Source: DASWVC01 sp036401335
GTDB taxonomy: Bacteria > Verrucomicrobiota > Verrucomicrobiia > Chthoniobacterales > JAFAMB01
Assembly: GCA_036401335.1 (NCBI GenBank)
Contig: DASWVC010000007.1
Location: 1-15,933, forward strand
Length of the DNA: 15,933 bases
Reading direction: 5' to 3'
How positions within the stretch are numbered: the stretch's first letter is position 1; each line of letters starts with the position of its first letter. The notes beneath the pieces are model-generated. The model was not told the DNA's origin, did no database searches, and worked only from the letters and a program-made list of their open reading frames with translations. Of the stretch, positions 7,319-14,200 are shown piece after piece. The position numbers and the translations under genes are program-made.

Positions 7319-7606
7319 CTAAGCCGAGCCGGCAAGATCCCCGACCGAAGGTGGTTGTTTGAGGTAGGGAAGGAGAAGGTTCGATCGTTTTTCAGCAAGG
7401 AATTGCTCAATTGTTTTCAGCGGGCGTCCGATGATTGCGGTCCCTACCTTATCGGTGCCGACCTCGGCACCTGATTCTCGGAGCCGCTGAGCCCTCCCGT
7501 CGTCCTTACGAACCAAAGCGCTCACGCGAAAACCTTTTTCAAGCAGTAGCTCGGTCGTGGGTCGCCCCGTATCACCTGCTGCGGCTGTAATCAAGATGGG
7601 CTTCAT
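7319..7606 (-). pseudogene. NmrA-like remnant with a large in-frame internal deletion
   Basis: A 95-residue open frame with the two ends of an NmrA-like protein and no middle. Residues 1-49 (MKPILITAAAGDTGRPTTEL, then VSALVRK, then RLRESGAEV) align with residues 2-50 of the neighbour ending at 6363, including the dinucleotide-binding loop, here AAAGDTGR. Residues 52-76 (DKVGTAIIGRPLKTIEQFLAE) align with that neighbour's residues 266-286 (NVETLTGRRPMTVGEFARAH). About 215 residues of substrate domain and most of the Rossmann fold are absent, with the junction near 7453-7460. No frameshift or internal stop is present, so the deletion is in frame and a short peptide could still be made, but it could not fold as an NmrA enzyme. 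It may be a simple decay product in the TetR-led cassette. Confidence 0.72.
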
Positions 7607-7651
7607 GTTTGCTTTTACGGAAGTGGGTGGTCGGGCTCCCTTATGCCTCCT

Positions 7652-8017
7652 TTACGCTTCCTTGATGAGGAGGTGAAGCGGGGTCAATGGACTAAGCTCC
7701 GTGTATTCGAACTCCATCAGCTTGGCTTGACCTAATGGCAGTTCTTCCAGTAAGGCGCGGGCTTCGTCGATGGTGGTGACGTTCATAAGGAAGACGGGAC
7801 CTTTTTGATCCTGGCGCGCCCACCATTGGTCAATCTTACCGGCCAAGTACAGTTTAAGGGTGGCTGGCACTTCCTTTGGGAAAATTGCCGTGAGTTGCTC
7901 GGGCGTTGGAGGGGAGGTGAATCGTCCGGTCGCAAGAATCTTGGTCGTTGGGACAATGGGAAAAGGGCGCTTGGGCACTTCGGCAGTCGCGGCGGCGGAT
8001 TGTTGAGGTTGATCCAT
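7652..8017 (-). CDS. Muconolactone-isomerase/YCII-like small ferredoxin-fold protein
   Basis: A 121-residue protein with a polar tail of about 25 residues followed by one ferredoxin-like alpha/beta domain. Signs of the muconolactone delta-isomerase-like family are KILATGRF (27-34), LYLAGKIDQWWARQD (57-71), the strand GPVFLMNV (73-80), the helix TIDEARALLEELPLG (82-96) and MEFEYTELSPLTPLHLLI (101-118). These proteins form dimeric alpha/beta barrels; the founding enzyme acts in catechol breakdown, but many relatives have no known substrate and travel with TetR and NmrA-like genes, as here. The ATG at 8017 is supported by AAGGA seven bases upstream on the minus strand. It lies 77 bp downstream of the TetR gene, whose product probably controls it. 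The exact reaction is unknown. Confidence 0.72.
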   Translation of the reverse strand: MDQPQQSAAATAEVPKRPFPIVPTTKILATGRFTSPPTPEQLTAIFPKEVPATLKLYLAGKIDQWWARQDQKGPVFLMNVTTIDEARALLEELPLGQAKLMEFEYTELSPLTPLHLLIKEA

Positions 8018-8061
8018 ATTGAATTCCTTAATTGATGGAGGTTCGTCCCTTCCGAACGTAT

Positions 8062-8073
8062 ATGGTCAACCAT
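8062..8073 (-). promoter_or_regulatory. Candidate operator palindrome ATGGT-N2-ACCAT
   Basis: The gap between the TetR gene and the YCII-like gene contains a perfect 5-bp inverted repeat with a 2-bp spacer. On the minus strand it reads ATGGTTGACCAT and includes TTGACC, a possible -35. It is short and could be chance, but it sits where a TetR-type repressor would be expected to bind. The possible tetR -10 box, TATGGT, shares part of the sequence. Confidence 0.25.
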
Positions 8074-8094
8074 CTTATGGGTAGCATAAAGAAA

Positions 8095-8676
8095 TTAATC
8101 TTTGGCACCCAAAATTGATTTGAAAACCGTCGCCAAAAAGTCATCAAAAGGTTCCTGGTGGCGAAGGATTCGCGCCCTGATCAGCGCTCCCTCAAAAGAA
8201 TTTATTAAAAAACGGGCCAGAAGGTCTGCTTTTAAGTCGTTGCTCACTGCGCCTTCCGCTTGGGCCTGCCGGATGACGTCCGCAATCGACCGGCACCATC
8301 GGTCGACCGTCTCCTCCAGGGCTGAGCAAAGATCAGGATTAAGATTGGAAATCTCGGCGCTGAAATTGGCCATCATACAACCTGGGAAACCAAGCTCGTT
8401 CTGAGCGACAGATATTTTCTCAAAATGTGCTCTCAATCGCTTGATCGCCGAAGGCGGCCCTTCAACGGCAAGAAGGGGCAACACAATTTCTTCGGTGTAA
8501 TGTTTGATCACCTCAACGGCAAGCGCTTCCTTGCTTTTGAAATGGTTGTAAAAGGAGCCTTTGAATACCCCCGCTTTCGAAGCGATGTCCTCAATCGTAC
8601 AAGACTTGTAGCCATTAAATCGAAAGCTGGCCATCGCAGCCTCAAGTAGCTTCCGCTTAGCGCTGGGTCGTGGCAT
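8095..8676 (-). CDS. TetR/AcrR-family transcriptional regulator
   Basis: A 193-residue repressor-type protein from ATG 8676; the frame stays open to 8787, but the extra 37 residues do not resemble the family, and MPRPSAKRKLLEAAMASF is a typical TetR N-terminus. The helix-turn-helix is seen in the segment from YKSCTIEDIASKAGV (23-37) to GSFYNHFKSKEAL (40-52). The C-terminal ligand domain contains GFPGCMMANFSAEIS (96-110) and LINSFEGALIRARI (157-170), a layout seen in the TetR branch containing LmrA, YxaF and NemR. Such proteins often sense hydrophobic or electrophilic compounds; Cys100 in the Gly-Cys pair is a conspicuous but unproven sensor candidate. The YCII-like and NmrA-like genes downstream on the same strand are the likely regulon, together with its own promoter. 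Confidence 0.88.
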   Translation of the reverse strand: MPRPSAKRKLLEAAMASFRFNGYKSCTIEDIASKAGVFKGSFYNHFKSKEALAVEVIKHYTEEIVLPLLAVEGPPSAIKRLRAHFEKISVAQNELGFPGCMMANFSAEISNLNPDLCSALEETVDRWCRSIADVIRQAQAEGAVSNDLKADLLARFLINSFEGALIRARILRHQEPFDDFLATVFKSILGAKD

Positions 8677-9034
8677 TGAACATGGCTTAGAAAAAACAGC
8701 CGGGGAACCATAGTCCCTGTCCAAAAATTTGTCTATTGCAGGCACGCAGAACACATTGCACAAGGAAGCAAAGGTAACTCGCAACAAGGCGCTTGTTCCT
8801 ATCGCGGTCCTCTCGGATGGTACGTCTGGAGCGGTCGCGCATCCTTCGTTTCAGTGACTGCCTGATTCGTTCCCACGAGGCAGAGGTGGAACGATTCGTT
8901 GTTCCCGCCCAGGTCATTGATCGTGCGGCCGGATTTATTGTGCCTGAAAAATTGCCAGGAAACGACGCCTGACCCGCCCTGTTTGCGGCGGTAACCGACC
9001 CGAGGTAGCAGTTGCTCCACCATCAAACCGAAAA
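8677..9034. other. 358-bp gap between TetR and methyltransferase genes
   Basis: The gap contains the possible tetR promoter and no hairpin repeat units, unlike the other long gaps in this window. A 51-codon plus-strand frame at 8817-8972 (ATG to TGA; MVRLERSRILRF at the start, AGFIVPEKLPGNDA at the end) has a plausible composition but no recognised domain and no Shine-Dalgarno sequence. Two longer minus-strand open frames here have unstructured composition and match nothing I know. The tract may hold remnants of a lost gene. Confidence 0.4.
8707..8735 (-). promoter_or_regulatory. Possible promoter of the TetR gene
   Basis: On the minus strand TAGACA (8735-8730) and TATGGT (8712-8707) are separated by exactly 17 bp, and the ATG lies about 30 bp beyond the -10. 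The -35 matches consensus at five of six positions and the -10 at four. GGGA and TCCC flank the -10 region as a loose inverted repeat that could serve autoregulation. Confidence 0.35.
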
Positions 9035-9898
9035 ATGCCATTGCCACCTGAGTTTGATCCTGAATTTTATCATCGCACCTACCCGGACCTTGCTTCGATG
9101 TCAGGCCCGGAGCTGTGTGATCATTACCTTGCGTACGGCAGGGGTGAAGGCCGCATCCCTTCTTCCGCTGCCCTTCGGGAAAATTTTCTCAGCCTGATTC
9201 CCCAAGACGCGCCGCTGCTCGAGATCGGGCCGTTTTGCAACCCTTGCGTGGTCGGCACCCATGTCCGCTATTTCGATGTGCTCCACCGGGCTGGTCTGAT
9301 CGCCCGGGCCGAACGGATCGGCATCGATCACAGTCGCACCCCGGAAATTCATTTCACCTCTCCGACCGGAGATCTTTCCGTCATTCCCGGCACGTTTGGC
9401 GGTGCACTGAGCAGCCACTGCCTTGAACATCAAATTGACTTGATAGCCCATCTCAACCAGGTAGCGCAGCTTCTCCGGCCAAATGGTTCGTACTTTTTGC
9501 TGGTTCCAGACAAGCGCTTCTGTTTCGACCATTTCATTGCGGAATCGACGATTGCAGGCGTCATGGAAGCGCACTTGTCTGGACGCGCCACCCATACGGT
9601 ACAGAGCGTGATTGAACACCGGGCTCTGACCACCCACAATGATCCTGCCCGCCACTGGCAGGGCGATCACGGCTCACTTTCAGAGGTCAGCAATCGTGTC
9701 TCAAAGGCCCTCTTGGAAATAGAGGACAGTGCAGGAGCGTACATTGACGTCCATGCCTGGCAATTCACACCGGACAGCTTTCGCACCCTCATGAACGTCC
9801 TTAAAGAATTGCGATTAACCGCTTTTCGCCCTGCGCGCATTTATGACACACCATTCGGCAGGCTAGAATTTTGTGCCGTTCTCCAGAAAAGCTCGTAA
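9035..9898 (+). CDS. SAM methyltransferase with N-terminal FDxxxY...HYL...GRxEGRxPS module
   Basis: A 287-residue two-part protein. Residues 7-43 (FDPEFYHRTYPDL, then HYLAYGRGEGRIPSS) form a short module I know from proteins of polysaccharide loci, with consensus near FDxxYYLxxNPDVxxxxxxPLxHYLxxGxxEGRxPS; its function is not established. Residues 58-285 are a class I SAM methyltransferase: LLEIGPFCNP (61-70) is the SAM loop, IGIDHS (95-100) the strand carrying the ribose-binding acid, LSSHCLEH (125-132) motif IV, and LLRPNGSYFLLVPDKRFCFD (146-165) the strand after it. VPDKRFCFD and the following AEST are hallmarks of a methyltransferase group widespread in glycan clusters. The ATG is accepted because the module begins immediately after it, though no Shine-Dalgarno sequence is seen. 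The target is probably a sugar or glycan end, by context only. Confidence 0.85.
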   Translation: MPLPPEFDPEFYHRTYPDLASMSGPELCDHYLAYGRGEGRIPSSAALRENFLSLIPQDAPLLEIGPFCNPCVVGTHVRYFDVLHRAGLIARAERIGIDHSRTPEIHFTSPTGDLSVIPGTFGGALSSHCLEHQIDLIAHLNQVAQLLRPNGSYFLLVPDKRFCFDHFIAESTIAGVMEAHLSGRATHTVQSVIEHRALTTHNDPARHWQGDHGSLSEVSNRVSKALLEIEDSAGAYIDVHAWQFTPDSFRTLMNVLKELRLTAFRPARIYDTPFGRLEFCAVLQKSS

Positions 9899-9930
9899 CG
9901 TGGGCAATACTTCCCTGGAGTGGATGCGGC

Positions 9931-9959
9931 CCGGTAGGGCTGCGAATCCCTTCGTGACC
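9931..9959 (+). repeat. Hairpin repeat unit 3 (imperfect stem)
   Basis: CCGGTAGGG leads into a hairpin in which GGCTGCGA (9938-9945) faces TCGTGACC (9952-9959) around ATCCCT: five Watson-Crick pairs, two wobble pairs and one mismatch. The right arm equals that of unit 1 while the left arm differs, so it looks like a decayed or recombined copy. Confidence 0.75.
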
Positions 9960-9989
9960 TCCGGTAGGGTCGGCAGTCCCTTGCCGACC
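9960..9989 (+). repeat. Hairpin repeat unit 4 (stem GGTCGGCA)
   Basis: TCCGGTAGGG leads into a perfect 8-bp stem, GGTCGGCA (9968-9975) with TGCCGACC (9982-9989), around the loop GTCCCT. It directly abuts unit 3 and has the same stem as unit 2. A second conserved block, GTGTCGGCGTGGAAG, follows at about 9999-10013; related blocks lie beside units 1, 2 and 8. Confidence 0.85.
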
Positions 9990-10029
9990 GGGGAGAGCGT
10001 GTCGGCGTGGAAGAATACGGGGTCGCGAC

Positions 10030-10060
10030 CTCCGGTAGGGGTGCTTGTCCTCAAGCGCCC
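10030..10060 (+). repeat. Hairpin repeat unit 5 (stem GGTGCTTG, 4-nt loop)
   Basis: CTCCGGTAGGG leads into a 9-bp stem (10039-10047 with 10052-10060, one G-T wobble) around the loop TCCT. It belongs to the same family as units 1-4 but has a different stem and a shorter loop. It is the third unit in the 263-bp gap 9899-10161, which holds no gene. Confidence 0.82.
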
Positions 10061-10161
10061 GGGGAAGGCAGCCGCTTTGCCGTGTGACGCCCCGCGGCAG
10101 GAAACCCATGTCCTAATGCCGTTTTCGATTGCATAGGTTCGAATTAAATTTTGGTTCTTTC

Positions 10162-10926
10162 ATGAGTGAATTGCCGGAATACGTGGCCCGAAATCGGGCG
10201 TACTGGGATGATTTGGCGCGCCAGTACGTGGTGTCCGGTGAACGCGCATGGGCAGGGGATCCCGCGTGGGGCATCTGGCAGGTTCCGGAGGCGGAGCTCC
10301 AACTCTTTCCGGACCATTTGGCCGGCAAGGATGCCATTGAGCTCGGATGCGGCACTGCCTACGTTTCCGCTTGGCTCTCACGGCGCGGAGCACGCGCCGT
10401 AGGGATCGACAACTCCGAGGTGCAACTTGGCACGGCGCGTCGCCTGCAGCGGCAACACGGGCTCAATTTTCCGCTTCTCCACGGCAATGCGGAAGCAATT
10501 GCTTACCCCGATGCGAGCTTCGACTTCGCGATCTCCGAATACGGCGCCTGCCTGTGGGCCGATCCCGAGCGTTGGGTTCCCGAAGCTGCGCGCCTGTTGC
10601 GTCCCGGCGGCCAGCTCGTCTTTCTGACCAACTCGTTCCTGCTGACGTTGTGCATGCCACCGGAAGACAGTCTGGCCGCTACGGAGCGATTGCGGCGCCC
10701 CGCCTTCGGCATGTACCGAGTCGAATGGCCTGACAGCCCAGGCATCGAGTTTCATCTGTCACATGGGGACTGGATACGGCTGCTGCGGCGTTCGGGCTTC
10801 CAGATTGATGACCTGATCGAGGTTCGACCGGCAGAGGGAGCGACCTCGCGCTATCCCTTTGTCACGGTGGAGTGGGCCCGGCAGTGGCCGTGCGAAGAAG
10901 TGTGGAAAGTGCGTAAACGGCATTGA
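10162..10926 (+). CDS. Class I SAM-dependent methyltransferase (Methyltransf_11 type)
   Basis: A 254-residue protein from ATG 10162; an in-frame TTG at 10129 would add 11 unlikely residues. Motif I is AIELGCGTAYVSAWLSRRG (58-76), with Asp83 in VGIDNS as the ribose-binding acid, GNAEAIAYPDASFDFAIS (108-125) for the adenine-contact and motif IV strands, and LLRPGGQLVFLTNS (145-158). The fold resembles UbiE/BioC-like small-molecule methyltransferases. The His/Trp segment EFHLSHGDWIRLLRRSGF (196-213) is the usual late helix before the final strands. It could act on a sugar, a lipid or an unrelated metabolite; the position beside polysaccharide genes is the only hint. It is flanked on both sides by hairpin-repeat gaps, so it is probably transcribed alone and may be mobile relative to its neighbours. 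No Shine-Dalgarno sequence is evident. Confidence 0.88.
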   Translation: MSELPEYVARNRAYWDDLARQYVVSGERAWAGDPAWGIWQVPEAELQLFPDHLAGKDAIELGCGTAYVSAWLSRRGARAVGIDNSEVQLGTARRLQRQHGLNFPLLHGNAEAIAYPDASFDFAISEYGACLWADPERWVPEAARLLRPGGQLVFLTNSFLLTLCMPPEDSLAATERLRRPAFGMYRVEWPDSPGIEFHLSHGDWIRLLRRSGFQIDDLIEVRPAEGATSRYPFVTVEWARQWPCEEVWKVRKRH

Positions 10927-10974
10927 TCCACTAGGTGTTAACATTAATCCTTGGTCCTTCCGAAATGGGGACGG

Positions 10975-11006
10975 CCGACCCGGTCTGGTGGGGTTGGGGG
11001 TTTTTT
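10975..11006 (+). terminator. Possible rho-independent terminator after the methyltransferase
   Basis: CCGACCC (10975-10981) can pair with GGGTTGG (10991-10997) with one G-T wobble and a 9-nt loop; three G and a run of six T (11001-11006) follow. It lies about 50 bp past the stop at 10926. The stem is short and the loop long, so confidence is moderate at best. Confidence 0.38.
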
Positions 11007-11012
11007 CGTCGC

Positions 11013-11043
11013 CTCCGGTAGGGGAGCTTGTCCTCAAGCGCCC
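11013..11043 (+). repeat. Hairpin repeat unit 6
   Basis: CTCCGGTAGGG leads into a stem GGGAGCTTG (11022-11030) with CAAGCGCCC (11035-11043), eight of nine positions pairing, around the loop TCCT. Its 31 bases match the reverse complement of unit 8 at 30 positions. Confidence 0.83.
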
Positions 11044-11066
11044 GTCCGCTCGGGTCACGCGTCACA

Positions 11067-11096
11067 GGCGGCGAAGGGACTCGCCGCTCTACCGGA
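11067..11096 (-). repeat. Hairpin repeat unit 7 (stem GGCGGCGA), inverted
   Basis: GGCGGCGA (11067-11074) pairs with TCGCCGCT (11081-11088) except at the outermost position, around AGGGAC, the complement of the GTCCCT loop. The complement of TCCGGTAGAG follows. It lies between units 6 and 8. Confidence 0.8.
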
Positions 11097-11179
11097 CCGC
11101 CGCTCGAGCCGGTGCCCTTTCAGGGCCCAAAAACCCTTGCCTTAGTGCCTTTATGCCGACACGCCAACACCTTCTTCCC

Positions 11180-11210
11180 GGGCGCTTGAGGACAAGCTCC
11201 CGTACCGGAG
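11180..11210 (-). repeat. Hairpin repeat unit 8, inverted copy of unit 6
   Basis: GGGCGCTTG (11180-11188) faces CAAGCTCCC (11193-11201) around AGGA, followed by GTACCGGAG. It is the reverse complement of unit 6 with one base changed, and the two lie about 137 bp apart. A block related to GTGTCGGCG lies just left of it at about 11153-11171. Confidence 0.83.
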
Positions 11211-11271
11211 AAGGCGCGACGGGGCTTCGGTAGACGGCGCTCGTCAGCCGGTCGGTCGTCACGGAATGCTC

Positions 11272-14200
11272 CTATTCCAGCGGACGCCGGCCAAGGAATT
11301 CGAATCCGGCCGCCAACGATTCCTGGGTCGTCTGCGGCAACCGGGCGAGGGCCGACCAGACTTTGTCCTTCGAACGGGCTTCCTCGCCGTCACGCCAAAG
11401 GGAAATGATGCGCCGCAGGGGTGAATTGCTAAACTCATCAGCTGCCGCCGGTGAGGCGTCCCGCCGCAGAGCAGCTTCACATTCGGAGGCGAGCCAGGAA
11501 ACGGAGTAGCCCGGATGAAAATTATCTGAAACGTGCAGTTCCAACGTTTCAAACTCTTTAAACCATTCTTCAAGCCCGTAACGGGTGCAATTGTAAAAAT
11601 GCCACGGCTTCTCGTGCAACGGTTGCAGGAACGCGGTACGAATCAGGATCCGTCCGCCCGGCCGCAGCACCCTGAATAACTCGTGCGCGACCTTTCTGGG
11701 GTCTCGATAATGCTCAAAGGCATTCATTACAATGATGGCAGCAAAGGCACCATCCACAAAGGGAAGGTGATGCGCATCTGCGAGGACGTCCGTGTGGCGG
11801 AATACGGCCGCTTCTGCCTCTACCACGTTTTCAAAGCGTTTAACGGTTCCTCCCGCGCTCAGATTCAATACCAAACCGCCGCGTGCTTCCTCCTCTTTGA
11901 TCAGGGAAAGGGCATTATCGGGCAAGGAGTTGCTCAAATGCGACTCCGACTGAACTTCTGGTGCGGCCAAGCCTGGAAAAAGATTTGGACGGCCTGCCAC
12001 CATAGGCCAGGAGCGGCTGCCGTCCGCGGTGCGAAGATTGCCATCCGATCCGAGGGTTAGCGCTTCACCGGTTTCCGGGCACCGCAAAATCGGCATGAGC
12101 CGATCGAGTCGCGACGACTTCGCCACTGCGGCCCTCGACCCAGGGTCAGGGACGCGTGGCGGAAAGACAATGTTAAGCCAGGGATGCCGCTCCTCCAGGT
12201 CCGCGATGACCCGTGGGGCATTTCGAATGGTTGTCGTTGACAACATGGAGCTGCGGTGAACGCGATACTCGGCCAGGGGCGCTTCTCCGGCCGGGTAACC
12301 AGCCAGTCCCCGTTCGACAAGCCGGCACCAGAAATCGAAATCTTCCCATCCCATCCGGAAATCGCCATAGCCGCCAACGGCCGCCCAAGCTTCCTTGGAC
12401 ACGAGCGTCATGGCGTCAATGTAGTTTCCAGCGATAAAGCGGCCTGGATCAAACGGATGACGCTCCATCAAACCGGTGTCATCGCCAAATTTTCGGATTT
12501 GTGGATAAACAAATGCCGCCCTGCCGTCCCGGATCGCCGACAGGCAAACTGCACAACAGGCCGGGAGCAACCGGTTGTCTGCATCCAACGGGAACACGAA
12601 AGGCGTCTCGGCGGCGTCCACGCCCACGTTTCGGGTCGGGCCGAGACCGGCATTCACTCGATTGGTCAGCACGGCGATGCGGTTGAAACGCTTTGCATGC
12701 CGCTGTGCCCAGCTGACCGCGACCGAAAGCGATGCGTCGCTGGATGCATCATCCACCACCACAAGGTCCAGAGCCTCCAGCGTCTGCTCCCGGACTGACT
12801 CCAAAGCTTCTTCCACGTAGTGAGCGTAATTGTGCAACGGCACCATGACGGTTACTTCCGCTTCGCCTAATTGGTCAGCCTCAAACACGACCTCCGCCGC
12901 AGGCCGGCGAATGTCTGCTCGTGCCGGCAGCGGCGAACGATGGTGCAGCTCCAGCGCAAACGCCCGGGTTGCGCTGGGATTGTCGCCCCGTAATTGCGGC
13001 AGGGCCGAAAGCATCGCATCCACTCGCCGCAAGGGACCATAAGGCCAAAGCACACTGTTGTGGGCAGAATGGGCCACCTCTTGCCGAAGTGTGGGGTTGT
13101 CTACTAACCGCAGCAATGTGGCGTACCATTGCTCCGAGTCACCAGGCAGAAAACCGGTGACCCCGTCCCGGATCGCACGACGGTACGGGCCAGTCGGTGA
13201 AGCCACGGTCGGAACATCGACCAAAGCAGCTTCAAAAAATTTCAGCTCGCTTTTCGCTTCACAAAAAGGATTGCCGACTTCAAGCGGTGCAAGGTTAATG
13301 TCGAACCGCGCCATCTCTTCCGGGAGACGCTGCAACGGAACAAGGTCCCGCCATTCGACCTGAGTTTCCAGCCCGTGCAAATCAGGAAACTCCTCAAGAT
13401 CCACAATGGGCCGGAACAGCACCAGCCGGCATTGTGGACGATCTCGCAGAACGCGCGCCGCCGCGTTCGCCATGACCGCAAAATCCCGCTGGTGGGTCCG
13501 GGATCCTCCGGCATAACCGATCCGCACAAGTCCATCCGGCTTTCCCGTACGTCGAAGCCGCACCGCGCGACGGGAAACTTGGTACGTTGAATGATCAAAT
13601 CCATTGGGAAGAACCAGGGTGGGACGACAGAGCCGGCGGAGGTGTGTCGCCAACTCCTCCGTCGGGGCCGTGCAAGAATCGGCTGCCAGCATGGTCGCAT
13701 GGCAACGAGCATAATGCGCCTGGACTTGTTCTTCCGTCAGCGACTGGGTGCGAATCCCATCGATCACGTCGAGTCGGGCCAGGTCGGGATCCACCATGAG
13801 GTCGTCGACGTCGAATATCACTTTTGCTCCCGCCTGACGGGCTGTTTCCACCGCGGCTGCAATTTTGCTGTCCCAGGGAGCGCGCCAGATGATAAGCAGG
13901 TCGGTCTCAGCAATCTGGGTCATGCATTCCGCGACGGCATCCGCTCGAATCCAGGATGCCTTGGCCCCTGCGGCCCTGATCGCTTCCACGTAACGGGTCA
14001 CGCGGTAAAAATTGCCCGGCGTGTCCGGCTCAGCGGAGATGTACAACACGCGCACCTCGGCTTTCGGCGTTCCTGACCGTGAAGCCGAGTCCCGGGCGGT
14101 TACGGCCCGCGCCGCCGCCTCGGCCAGTTCGGCACGCGCTTGCGCCGTGCGCTGAGCCGCACGGACTCGCAACGTCTGTTCGACGGCAAGCGCGTGGGTT

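Larger units (their letters stand above)
10927..11271. other. 345-bp gap between convergent genes with three hairpin units
   Basis: No gene is seen between the stop of the plus-strand methyltransferase and the stop of the 1280-residue minus-strand gene. The gap holds a possible terminator and units 6, 7 and 8, two inverted relative to the first. A minor hairpin with arms GCCCT and AGGGC lies at 11114-11126. Confidence 0.7.

Noticed and set aside
8677..8787. Upstream extension of the TetR protein by 37 residues
   Set aside because: The extension overlaps a plausible promoter and does not resemble TetR N-termini; ATG 8676 gives a standard start.
9899..10161. Possible CRISPR array from three similar units
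   Set aside because: Units differ in stem sequence, abut or lie at irregular spacing, occur in both orientations across the window, and lack unique spacers of even length or cas genes.
11114..11126. Hairpin GCCCT/AGGGC as a terminator
   Set aside because: The stem is 5 bp, and on neither strand does a T-run follow it; the adjacent A-run is on the wrong side for the minus-strand gene.
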